A DNA stretch of 64,000 bases from Dictyophora rubrovolvata (Eukaryota; Basidiomycota; Agaricomycetes; Phallales; Phallaceae), in NCBI GenBank assembly GCA_029959195.1, contig CP114121.1, positions 1,798,001 through 1,862,000 on the forward strand. The letters run 5' to 3'. A program made the position numbers and the translations under genes. The first letter of the stretch is position 1. Each line of letters starts with the position of its first letter. Under the pieces are notes generated by a model. That model saw only the letters and a list, made by a program, of their open reading frames with translations, did no database searches and was not told where the DNA came from. Positions 26,401 to 46,399 of this stretch are shown here, in pieces.

Positions 26401-29400
26401 AATTAACATCCAGTTCTTGACCGGGGTGGCCGTGTCGGAGCTTATCCAAGCTCAGTTCAGGGTTGCCATTGCGGACGAATAACCCCTCCACCCGTGTCCA
26501 AGAAAGGAAGGTATCATGTAAAGTAGGGATCTCAGATCTTGAGTCGTGGCTGAATTCCGGCTGACCATGCAATTGCAACGCGTTTAAATGTATTGACCCA
26601 CCATGATGCCATGGTGTCGTTCGTTTCCTTGGCTGCGGTTTCGATCGTCTTTTAGGTACGTATATTGAAAAAAAATGAAGATGTCCAGGACGATCTTACC
26701 ATTCCATATGATTGACGCACTGCGCACTGCTGTACGGTGTCATGTATGTATCGGATAAATCGACCAGATGTTATCCGAGTGGCCAGCGGATTCATCCAGA
26801 TTCAGATTCAGATTCGTCCCATCAATCTGTTTAGTCATAGTCCCTATACCACAATGATGCGCATGCGCTAGCTATTTTTGAAAGTGCGATGAGATGCCAT
26901 CTGGGCCCACATACGCATGGTAATGTTCCTTCCTCATGATGTAATAAGGCCGTTTTACCTTGACTTATAATACAGTCTTAAACGCACTCCTGGGGCTGTA
27001 GTTCGTTTGTGAACGTTAGGATATCGGCCATTCCGATACTGGTGGCAGCAGCTAAGGGCCTAAGGCTTATCAGCCAGCAGCAAAGCAGTCAGACCGGAAA
27101 CCTCATTTTTTTTGGGATATACAGAGGGCAGGCAAAGTTAATGGAGATTGTAAAGGGTTCTATTTCCAATTAACTTGACACTGCAATATTGTTCAAATGA
27201 GTATATATGAAACGAAGGTCGAGTGAGGGACGCTTACCGTTTACCTTGCCGTAAAAGTCCAAATTTCCGGATAGAAAGAAGTTTTGAGACTCGTTTCCGC
27301 TTCTCACTAATTGAATGGCCAGACCTGGCTGTCGAGCATGACAGCGAATGAATAGAAAATAGAAAAAGTGACGCAAAAGGTACAATGCGTACCTCTGGAT
27401 CTATAATACCGGAAGTCTTGGCCGATTCGACAGATCAAGGAGTCAAATTTCAAAATTTCAAATCTCAGGGTCCAAGAACAGACTTTGCCTCGTTGCATCA
27501 CCATTATGTACATACGTACTTACACGAGACAATTGCACGCTTAACTCTGTTTTTCTCTTTCTTTTTTTCCCCTTCCGGTTCCGGCTCGGAGTGTACGGTA
27601 ACGCATCCGTAAATTGATTATGCCGTATTTGGGTATATCAGGTTGACCTCCATCGGTTAGGTCATTGGACGACTTTGTAAAGCGAAGCAGCGGCGGCACT
27701 CTTACACGTCACATGTTGCGCACAGCAAACCTTCTGAAAAAAATGGCCATTGTACGTGTCCACCCACATCTGTCCATATACACGGGGAAGTCACGGAAGC
27801 CTGCCAGACTTGGGGATTAAAGTTTGTCTTTTGAAAATGGTTTGAGATTCCGAATCCAAGAAATAAGTATTGATTACCAGTAATTACCCCTGATTGTCGT
27901 CGAACGCATTCGTCTCTTCGGTGCTTCTTTCTCCGATGGCCCGATTTACAGTCTATAGGATCGTTCGATGCGAGGTGTCTCTTAACTTTTATTGTTACTG
28001 ACTTACTTACATACTTAACTGATTGTCGTCGTGAAAACGAGTTTCTCCGGGTCTTTGTCCAAACTCGCTTGAAAGGACTATGTATACGTGGTTATCCTGA
28101 CGCGTTACAGATTATCATGAATGGACAAGAAAACCAGAGAAGAAGGAAGGTTGATCTTTGATCTGGTTTTTGGACATTGCTAAGCATAGATCGGCTGTAA
28201 TTGGACGTTTGGTTTGTGTTCCTTCTTGTTCTTGCTTCCATCTTCGTTTGCTGCCCTTTTTTTCTTCCGCTGGAAGACGGCACGGAAGCTGAAAGGAAGA
28301 TGGCCATGGTTGTATAATACGACGGATTGAGGAGGTTCTCAAAAATATAATTGCCAAGTACAATCACCGATGTATTGTTGTGAATTTTGGGGGGCAGTTC
28401 GGAAGGGGCCGTGAGGATTCAAAAACTTGAATAATTGCGCGCGCAATTTTCTTTATGTTATAGCCGAAAGGGAATGGAATACAATTTTATGTATATGTTA
28501 TAATGACTTTCAAACGGGGGAGTGACAGCCACTGAGGGGAAAGAAACTTCACCGGCGCCGAAAGAAAAAAAAACAATGATTATCTAATAGATAAGCACGT
28601 GAATTCTTGGGGGTACTAGCTTCTTCCTCTTGAGCAGAGTATACGTTGGTCGAAAGTCGCAGTCTACTTTCAACAGAAACAGATGATAATTCACGCATCA
28701 CTTATATACTTTCAACAACCTAGATCTACTACAAATTGGATTTATAATACGATATGATACTATGCAGCGGATGGAAATTGGAAATTGGAATTTGGAGAAA
28801 TTGTCCTGAATAAAAACATAGAAAAAAAAGAAACTACAGATACGATGAAAAAGCGTTGATAGCGTCGACTCAATGCGAGTCGACTAATGAACTGATGATG
28901 ATTGGTTGGGGGTAGAAATATACATTTGGATAATGTGCGTTGGGCAATGCAAACGGTTAGATAATGAAGATAGAAGGAGAAAAGATTAAGGAGTCCCAAG
29001 ATAGCATTGAGGAAGGCAAGAAAAAAGCGTTCAAGTCTGTTGACCAAGTCAATGACTGGGATATTTGTTTTTTTTGAATAGAGAGAACAAGAGGATCAAG
29101 AAAAGAACTCGATGACGATGGTGAGCGGAAGAGGACATGTGAAGCGGATGCAATAAAAAAGAGTAATAATGAAGTTTAGATGCAGAAAGTTCGACCGAGG
29201 CCAGGGCAGCAGTACCGGATGTGGTGACGGTATTCGATACCGGGAGTGCATACAGGGAATAGTAGGTAGACCAGCATAAGGAAAAACCAGCATATAGCAA
29301 CCATATGGCATATGAATGACTCGAAGACTTGAACGAAACTAAGTTTGAGGTAAAAAATGACGTGGATGAAGCCTCGCAGACGGAGATGTCGTGCAATGCG

Positions 29401-29990
29401 TATGTATATAGTGTGTGGGTGAGTGTGGACATCATATGTCGGACAAACGGTTGACTCGACACAACACGCGACGCGGAACACGAGTTTTGTGTGGTGTTTT
29501 TTTAGCCTTTTTCTCCCATCCTTGCGGACACGAGGAGAAAGCTAACCTTGCGGTGGGATGTAGTCCATTTTAGGATTTATGGATGATAAATCTGAAAAAG
29601 CGGAATGGTGAAGGTCGGAGACACCACCGTGGCATCCCAAACACGACACGCGACGACAACCAGAGGAGGGCTTTTGACTTGTGTTCGGCAAACAAACACG
29701 CGCGCGCCGCGTTTGGCTCCTACTGTCAACAAATGGCCACATCTAACACGCTTTTTTTCCCCCAGTTTGAGTTTCGCCGACGCCACCGCACCATTATTGT
29801 CATTTGCATTTGGACAGGGAAAGAAAAAAAAACACGCGTCGTGACGCGTGGAGGCATGTGTTGTTGTTGTTGTTTTTGGCTTTTTTTTCTGGTTGGTTAT
29901 TTCTCTTTTGGTCGAATGGACTGTGCAACCGCAACTGCAACCGCGACGTCAACGTGATTGGCTTTTGGCAAACAAGAAAAAGTACGACTG
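17485..29990. other. 12.5-kb region without recognisable genes
   Basis: This lies between the 3' ends of eEF3 (+) and the homeodomain gene (-). Open frames are short, lack family motifs and do not chain across plausible introns. I saw no transposase, reverse transcriptase, long terminal repeats, tRNA or rRNA. Small local repeats occur, such as TTTCAAG copies near 18835, TCTCA copies near 24765 and CAGATT copies near 26800. From about 28760 to 29980 the minus strand is strongly T-rich, like the long introns of the kinase gene to the right, which may mean transcribed non-coding sequence downstream of the homeodomain gene. One micro-gene candidate at 19258 is listed separately. Confidence 0.6.
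19258..19394 (+). other. Candidate micro-gene or gene-start fragment
   Basis: A pyrimidine-rich leader ends in CAAAATG. Exon 1 (19258-19276) encodes MSTEPD plus one base. A well-formed 59-nt intron (GTAATA to TTTAG) follows, and exon 2 continues in frame to a stop at 19394, giving about 25 residues. The start context and intron look real, but the product matches nothing I know and could be the surviving front end of a copied gene. Confidence 0.2.
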
Positions 29991-31653
29991 TCAGCGAGAG
30001 GAAGATAAAGGAGAATCGCGTCGACGAGGTATAGGACTTGTTGCTCCGCTTGGCGCGAGACCCGTTCCTCCGAGGCCGGTTCCGGAGGGATTGTTGGTAC
30101 CTAAACCAGGGGAGGTAGACGGAGATGTCGGTGAGAGAAGATATGGTCGATCATGAGGGAGAGAAGGGTGATGATGGTGATGATGGGGCATGTGGTGGTG
30201 AGAGTGGTGATAACCGCCCGCACCTCCCCCTCCACCACCAGCTTGGTTAGTGCTGCTACCGGAGTTGGTGCTACTACTCGTACTAGTACCCAGGCCGAGG
30301 CTCGCTAGACTACCTAGGCTTAATGGTGGATGCGAGTGCGAATGCGAGTTAGAATGATGTGGATGTTGGTGTTGGGCGTGATGCGAATGAAGACCTGCTG
30401 CACCTGAGAGAACGGAACCGGTGCCTGCGTGATAGAGGGAATGCATTGGCGCGAGACTGGAGGAGGATGGAGTGCCGGTTGGAGATGTCGACATTGACAA
30501 TGAAGAAGCCATGCCCATTGGTGCATTGGGGATATTAGGACCGGTATTGCGAGATTGACGCATAGATTGACGTTTGTTTTGGAACCTGGCAGAGGGTGCA
30601 TATAAGCGAACAAGTTTTGTTTTTTTTTTTCGAACAGAGTCGGATGAAGAGCAAAAATAAACCCTTCATATATTTTTTTACTCACCAAATTTGGACGCTT
30701 CTAGCACTCATATCGAGTTGTTTGGCGAGTGCCTCTCTTTCCTGGGTGGAAGGAAACGCGGTACGCTGGTATGTGGCGTTCAGGACTCGTAGCTGATTCG
30801 CGTCGGCGCGTTTTCGTTTCTTTTTTATTAGAGGCTCGTCTGATGGGGTACTCGATAGGCCGGCTGACGAGGTTCGCTGAGAGGGTAGCGAGGCCAAACC
30901 ATGGCCATGAGACGATGCGTGGCCATGGTGGTGATTGTGGTGATTGTGGTGATGGCTGGCTAGATCGTGGTTCCATGGGTCGGAGGCTGTTGGTTTGTCG
31001 TACGTGGTCGCGGGATAACCAAGACTGGGGTAGTGATGAGAGGGATGATGGTGCGTGTCTTGTCTGCCGCTGGGATGATGACCGTGTTGGCCATGACTGT
31101 GGTTACTGGCGTTGTGGCTATTGCTGCTGCTGTTGTTGTTGCTGTTGTTGTTACTGCCGTGTTGGTGGTGGTGGTGAGGATGGGAATGAGGATGGTGGTA
31201 GTGATCTGAGAGGGCGGGTGAAGGCGACGACCAATCTGTTGGCGACGAGAATGGATTTAAGCCTGCTCCCCCGCTTGTCCCTGCTGCACCTCCGCCTGCA
31301 CCGCCTGCCGCCGCCGAAGAGTTGGTCGCCGGGGTCGTGGTTGAGATCGAGGCTGAGCCGGGTGGAGGAGGTGAGGATGAGCCGGCAACGCCGATATAGG
31401 ACGTATTGCTTGTCGTCGTCGAACGATGGGAGTAAGACGGCGGCTGGGCGTATCCATTCCCTCCACTGCCTCCCGCTCCACCCCCCGCGCCGCCTGCACC
31501 TCCGCCTGTCCCAACAGAAGGGCGGTAAGGGAAATTTTGCATTTTGTAGGATGAAGAGGATATAGATGGAGATGGCAGCGACAATGACGACGAGAAGGAT
31601 GACGAGGGGAACAATGCTGGGGGATAGGTGACCAGAAGACTGTCCATTGGCAT
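29991..31653 (-). CDS. Homeodomain transcription factor with low-complexity flanks
   Basis: A typical 60-residue (non-TALE) homeodomain lies near the middle: KKKRKRADANQLRVLNATYQ in helix 1, then the third helix SARSVQIWFQNKRQSMRQ. An intron splits the codon of the helix-3 Trp. The IWFQNKRQ helix resembles fungal Yox1/Yhp1-type factors; this class includes regulators of mushroom development, but the exact orthologue cannot be named here. The ATG at 31653 (or the in-frame one at 31647) is chosen; the frame is open further up only from non-ATG codons. The N-terminal 250 residues are runs of Ser, Gly, Ala, His and Asn. The C-terminal part has Gly and His tracts and ends DSPLSSSR. The gene is divergent from the NDR kinase gene. 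Confidence 0.9.
31121..31154. repeat. Trinucleotide tract coding for an Asn/Ser run
   Basis: Alternating GCT and GTT units on the plus strand code, on the minus strand, for an Asn/Ser run inside the disordered part of the homeodomain protein. Such tracts vary in length between strains. Confidence 0.7.
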
Positions 31654-32756
31654 TATTATTATAAAGCCCAAGCTCGAAACTTGTTTGTTCACAGTTTGTC
31701 GACAGTGACTAGTGACTCTGGACAATACTATACACAATCCCCCCCCATCCCCTCTAGACCTTTACTTATGTACTTAGCTGTAATCCATGCTTTTATTTTT
31801 GTTTTCATTTGTTATTTTTTTGATATTTTTCTCGCTCCTTCCTCATAAGTACCGCACTTCCTTCCCCCCCCCCCTCAAAAGGTGATAATTTTCTGGTAAA
31901 TATAATAATATTTCATGATTATTTATTTTCTAATATATTTTATATTTTATTTATTTATAGCACTATCAAATTACCACATTTAATTTACCGAGAACGCAGC
32001 TAAGCCGCGCGTCTTGAGCGAACTTTTCAGACAGGCACCTTGATCATGAACATAGATACATACATGGACACATACATATTCCTTCGCGACTCACTATATA
32101 CTCAGTATTCAGTATTCAGTGGTGGAACTAGCATAGCACTCCACTTCATAACATGCAACAGCATTTAATCTCTTTAAGATTGATAAACCTCTTCCATTAT
32201 TATGCACAATTTCTGCAGCTAATCATACCGTAAAAAACTTGCGCACATGCACACACATGTAATTCTCCGTGGATAATCATGACTTTGATGTCCAACATGA
32301 ATACATTAATTATAGATCCGTCTCCGTGTCACAATTTCGCGGTCACGCAGCTCGCTCAGTCTTGCATCGTCATCGTCATCGGCGGTAAGCAAAGCAAACG
32401 GCCACTGTGGGCCTTTTGTCTATCATTTTCCTTCTGTCTCGTATACCAAGGTTAGCTTTGAGTCTCGTCTAGCATTGCCTAGTCCGCTGCCATCTAATCA
32501 GACTTTCATATCATCTTTAGTTCAGGAATCGATTATATATATGTCCTCACATTTTCAATTCTCATTTCATTATCTTTGATTTTCATTACCCTCTCTACAA
32601 ATCTAACCTAACGTTTCTGATTGATATCAACTCATTTGGTCATAAGCACTATTTCCAACAACCATCAATACCGGCAATCTGCATCTGGGTCTTTTTTCAG
32701 TGCCTCTACCAGTGGTTATTTATACGTTATACCGATACATATAAATTCAATCCCAA
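31654..32756. other. Shared upstream region of homeodomain and kinase genes
   Basis: About 1.1 kb separates the two divergent starts. It contains homopolymer C tracts near 31740 and 31866, an AT-rich core (31890-31990), and a pyrimidine-rich stretch from 32500 to 32750 that looks like the leader of the kinase gene. No gene is seen. Confidence 0.6.
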
Positions 32757-41623
<8,867 letters not shown>

Positions 41624-44617
41624 TTTGGCCCCCGATGATCACGAGATTGCCGCTGTGGGGTTGAAGTTTGTACTTTTAAATGATGACTTTCTTATGTTGA
41701 ATTCTGGTCTGCTGCGCCACTTTCCTTTACCTTCTTTTCTCGCTATGACTATGTTCCTTATGACTGTACGACAAATGTGATATAATCCTATTTCCTATAC
41801 ACAGCTTTTTGTTCATGTGTGTGCTTAAATCAGCCTAGGGTTTTCTGGAGATGAAAGTTCATGAAATTTCAGGACAGTAAAGAAGACTTTCCCATCAATG
41901 CTAGATCGACGTTGAAGTGCGATGTACATCGGGATCACAATACAAAGAGATCTCAGATCTGAAATAGCCGTCTGAATCGCGATAGAAGGCGGACTATACA
42001 CCAAGCGATAAATATAAAGTGCGGTTCCAACATGTTTTATCAAGTATATGTTGGTGAAGCACTGTGACGTGATTCCCATTGTGTTCTACAAAACAATAAG
42101 CCACCGAAGAAAATCCCAGACTGTATTGACAGCGCTACGTTTCGGATCAGGAAGACAAAAGAACAAGGGGCCGGCTGGCTGTGGCTATTTCCGCGCTAAC
42201 AGGCGATTGCAAAAACGTTCTGACATTCTTCACTGCTCTTCTTTTAATTTGTTTTTGCTTCAAAGCAACCGCTCGGATGCAAACCAAGTAACCAAAGTTG
42301 GTATGCTACTACGAACACACACATATATATAAATAGGTACGCACGTAAACTCAGCCGCGTTGAGTATTCCTCGAAAGAAAGGAGGGAAAAGGCGTTGAAT
42401 TTGTTTGAGCAAAGACCCATGTGGTGACAACAGAATTCTACGCATTCTTTCTTGATATCGGGAGAAGTTTTTTAAATTGCCAGATCTCCAGGAACATAAC
42501 ACACAATGGGAAAGCATGGGGTCGAAGCCTGCGAAATGTATGTTAACATCATCCTATTTGGAGTCTTCACCCGATCTCCCCGATCGTTTTCAGATCTCAC
42601 ACAATAGAATTAGATCTTTATGCTTTCTCATTTGGGTGGGTAAGAATTCGTTGCATTATGACCTGTTTTGGACGTTAACGTCCTAAACGGACTTACAAAT
42701 CTGGCATCTAACTCTAAAAGAGCTACGGCGAAGTCGCTTAGTGGGAAACCTCACATTGTAGCACGCACCCAGTTTGAGAAATGTCAGCCATCGATATCAT
42801 CGATGTCCTTCGACTCGCCTGCACGTGCATCTCAACCGCTGCCATCAATTGTAAAAGGATCATCGTTCCAACTCGTAGAATTCGCATGACGAATTAGCTG
42901 CAAAAGTCTTAGGTTATGACTATGATAAGTAGTTATCCTCTTCTTAAGCTCAGCTGTTGAATTCTTAGATTCTTGTGTTTGCGCTTAGACAGCTCCTCCT
43001 TGGAAACAACCGCAGCACTTCCACTTCTAGCTTGACACCTTCCATATGATTGACCTAAAACCTTACTTCTTATATTTGTGCACCGCTTGGATAGCAGCCT
43101 GAGATCTCGGTGTATTGCATACATAGGGAGCTGAATCGAGTGCTTCACGTTGCTGCATGTCCATCACGCGTCTTAGTATGTTTGATAATGATAACGCCCT
43201 CAAACCTCAAGATAAGAAAGAAGGCTTCCCATGCTATCTTCCCTGAAACCTGAGGCCTAAAGCTTAAAGGCTCAAGAAAGAAGTGCAAGTACACTCATAA
43301 AATTTCACGGGAATGGCGGTGCAATAGTAATTTGACATCACGGTTTGGAGAGCGTTTATCAAGAACTTATTTTCTTTCTTGTCAAGGCGCGAGAGCCTGT
43401 ATGTTTGGTACATGCATACTGTAGTGTAGCCGGGTGACCTATTTTGATAGATAGTACCCCTTTTTGTGATTTTCTAGAAAAGAAAGCAGGTTCACCACAC
43501 CATTGAAGAGACTTGAAATTGTATTCATTTCATTGATCATTTTTGCCTCAGGATCTTTATGAGCTTCACCGTAGAAAATTCCTTTACAAGTAAACTTAAC
43601 ATCAATCCTTCATTAAGAGCAGAGTAGAGGGCGCTATTACCAAGAAAATCGCAAGCGGACTGGTATAGCCTAGAGAGTCGGAAAGGAACGACTGAGAGGT
43701 ATTTCCATTCTGAATACGCATGGCCTATTTGTACAGATGTTTCATGCCCTCAGACTAATTGTGGAGAACTACTAGTACTAAATAATGTCCAACTGTAAGC
43801 AATGCGCTTCCAGTACAATAAAAAAAAGTAGGTAATTGGTGATTCAGAAGTATGCACGCCGTAGCGCTAGTATCCAAGTGGATACTCACAACTTGTAGCT
43901 CGACAATTGATATGATTGAATGCGCATTGTGCCTTGTGAGTATGAATCTTAATGCTCGACCCTGTTCAACCCATTTGTTCAATTTACTCTACACGAATAT
44001 ACATAGCTGCAACTCACCAAAATAGAGTCAACCTGACTCGTGTTTGGTATATTTATTCTCAAACCTACTATTGTTATCCAATTAGACATTTAGTATTTCA
44101 CCATATTGGTGACATACTCCTATCTACCACATACTATTTTTCTCGTCCAACAGCCCTCCAAAACTGATAGATCTATATTGACACCGAGGACGAAGTACTG
44201 TCACTTCACCGTTGAACAGACTGCCACCTTGCGGTCTCGCCGATGGCTGAATACTAAAGTCGTAAAAATCCTTCATTGTCAATAATTTACAACGTGTCTT
44301 TGAACCAGACTCTTTCTAGAAATGCTATGCTTAGGCCACTCTGAGACCTATTTAGTCTATTAAAAACCGTCAAGTTTGAATCCTCAATAATAGAAATATA
44401 ATGGGCTATATCAAAAGATACAGTATTTTTTTTAGCACGGTTGTTCAGGTCGATACATATTATATTTCTGTATAGAGTAGTGTTCATCAAATGTACAGTG
44501 CATGCAGTTAATGTCCTAGAAGTGAGCGATTTTTTTCATAAATAAAAATATATGAAAGAATAAATAGTCTCAAAATGATAAATAAGGGTGAAGAATAAAG
44601 TGAAGGTAATGATAGAA
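41624..44617. other. 3-kb intergenic region, mostly empty
   Basis: Between the kinase 3' end and the 3' end of the C2H2 gene no family motif is seen. The right half is AT-rich. One weak multi-exon candidate at 42506 is listed separately. Confidence 0.5.
42506..42889 (+). CDS. Weak candidate small gene, unknown product
   Basis: An ATG in good context at 42506 starts MGKHGVEACE. A 56-nt intron (42538-42593, GTATGT to TTCAG) joins in frame to ISHTIELDLYAFSFGW, and a GTAAG donor follows. A third open stretch to the TGA at 42889 is Ser/Pro-rich, and an acceptor at about 42771 would keep phase. Intron sizes and signals look real, but the protein is unfamiliar, so it may be a chance arrangement. 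Confidence 0.25.
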
Positions 44618-45571
44618 TTATATCGAACAGTCACTCGACACGGAACTGGAGCGCCTTCTCGACGGAGGGACTCGACTCGGCATCCTCGAGGTTTGATACG
44701 ATAGAGGTGTTGCGGAACGGGAGGAGCCCCTGGAATTCGGCGTTGATGGTGATGGAAGGAAGCCGGGAACGGGCGTCAATTGGATACTAGTCAGCTCCGA
44801 ATCCGATTGTTCCCGTGCTGAGAGCACCGCAGGGTCTCCGTGGGTGCGTGCATGACGACGCATGTTGCTCATAACACTGAAACTACGTCCACAACCTGAA
44901 AAAACGCAAGCAAATGCTGTTTCAATAATTGTGTAATTAGTCGTATGTTTATCTAAGAATAAAGTCGTCAAAATCTCACGTTTCTGGCCAGTGTGTGTAT
45001 TATGATGTATCTGCAGCAAATTAGAGAAACAGTTTTGGAGCGAAAGAATAGAGATAATTACTTTTAAACTACTTGGTCGATTAAAAAACTTCCCGCAATA
45101 TTCGCATTCGTATTTGGCCGGTAATTTCTTTCGTTCTGGCGGTGGCGCTATGGACTCGAAGCGTTCGTCGCTAGACCCCGTGCTAGATGGCGGCGAATAG
45201 TTGTCTACATTGAATACGTGAAAATTAGCTTTCATTCCATAGAGTACAAATACAATTCACTCCCCATGTTCTCTAGAGATATAATGTTGGGAAGAAGAAT
45301 ATCTTTGGGTGGGTAGTAATCTTGAGTTTTCCATGTAAGGACTGAGGAGTTCTTTGTTTGCCTTTTGGTGACTTTTATTATGCGGTTTAAAGGTTGCTTG
45401 TCCTTTCTCCGACCGCCTTAGCAACACAGCGTTTGTTTCGCGAGACTCATAGTGAGTTTGAAATGCTAACAATCGTAAGCAAACTATTATGATCTGTCAG
45501 CAACCAGTAGCCCAATCAATGTTTCTGAGTATAATCCACTTACCCCATAAAATTAAATGATAAAAGCTCAT
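44618..45571 (-). CDS. Two-finger C2H2 zinc-finger transcription factor
   Basis: After splicing, finger 1 reads CEYCGKFFNRPSSLKIHHNTH and is linked by TGQKPF to finger 2 (CVFSGCGRSFSVMSNMRRH). The Cys and His ligands are intact in both. The tail is Ser/Pro/Arg-rich and ends SSDCSI. Upstream, an exon reading KTQDYYPPKDILLPN joins in phase to NYSPPSSTGSS. A first exon starting at 45571 (MSFYHLILW) joins in phase to it through an intron ending CTAAG, but a competing frame is open over the same stretch, so the N-terminus is uncertain. The GCGRSFSV finger is common in basidiomycete C2H2 regulators. DNA binding and nuclear location are inferred from the fingers. Confidence 0.75.
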
Positions 45572-46399
45572 TTGCAAATTTGAAGGACTTACATTTCGCG
45601 GGCAAGGTAGAGCTCAAGGCATTGAGCGCAAAAGGTGAGGATCGCCTAATGGGAAGCGCCAAATGTTCTACCCGAAATGAATTGAAATGGCACTGTCAGG
45701 ACTTATATAGACAATGGCTTTACCTCCAAAAAGATCATGGATACCCGGCAATGACGGTCGTTCGGTCATAATTTCGGGACATCGTAAAGAGCTCATGTAG
45801 TGGAGGGGGAGAAAATTAGAACCTATGACCAGGAAGGACGTTATAAGTACAAGGGAAGGGTTTCTAGGCCATTGAATCAGGCCGCTTATGGTTCTTATAG
45901 GAGACGGAAGTGGTAAGGAGGACCTAATTATGTCTAGTGGACACCATGTGATGGCCCGTAATCAGGCAAATTACCATTATTGCTACGACTGCAATGATTT
46001 TCAATGATGTTCCGAAATCTAGAGGGTGTTGCAACTGAAGCTTGCCGGCTTACGACTCGGCCAGCCCGATAACCCTGGCTACCATCAGGTTCACTTCGGT
46101 CTGCGTGATCAGACGTACATTATCGTCACTCTGCCATTGGGTCTTATTTTGGCCACATCGTCGAGCATTGGTCAACAATGCCGGAAGGAATAGGATTCGT
46201 AGACACGCCGAGGCAACCTTGCGATACACTGGCAGCGTAGCATCAAGATTGATGGCTCTAAATTCGATGAGTTGAGCCGGCAGCATCAATAATCAAAGAA
46301 GACCGTCTAAACGTTGCTACATCACGACAGCACTAAAGAAACGAATACCAAATCGTAATCATATATAGATTGTTACAAAAAGCATCGCCAATCATCATA
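45572..46399. other. Intergenic region with one unexplained open stretch
   Basis: This lies upstream of the C2H2 gene and beyond the 3' end of the GTPase gene. It holds an unexplained 78-codon frame on the minus strand, listed separately; otherwise nothing is recognised. Confidence 0.4.
46050..46286 (-). other. Unidentified open frame, possible gene fragment
   Basis: The minus strand runs open from an ATG (MLPAQLIEFRAINLD) to a stop after VARVIGLAES, with a balanced residue mix (CGQNKTQWQSDDNVRLITQ) unlike the random frames nearby. It looks like protein-coding sequence, but I do not recognise it, and no flanking exons join. It could be the remnant of a copied gene or mobile element. Confidence 0.25.

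Noticed and set aside
28760-29481. Overlapping minus-strand frames of 70-137 codons resembling membrane proteins
   Set aside because: Their hydrophobic look comes from T-rich sequence; three frames are open at once and none shows conserved residues or splice-linked partners.
29583-30156. Plus-strand frames antisense to the end of the homeodomain gene
   Set aside because: They mirror the low-complexity coding strand and contain only Cys, Val or Arg runs.
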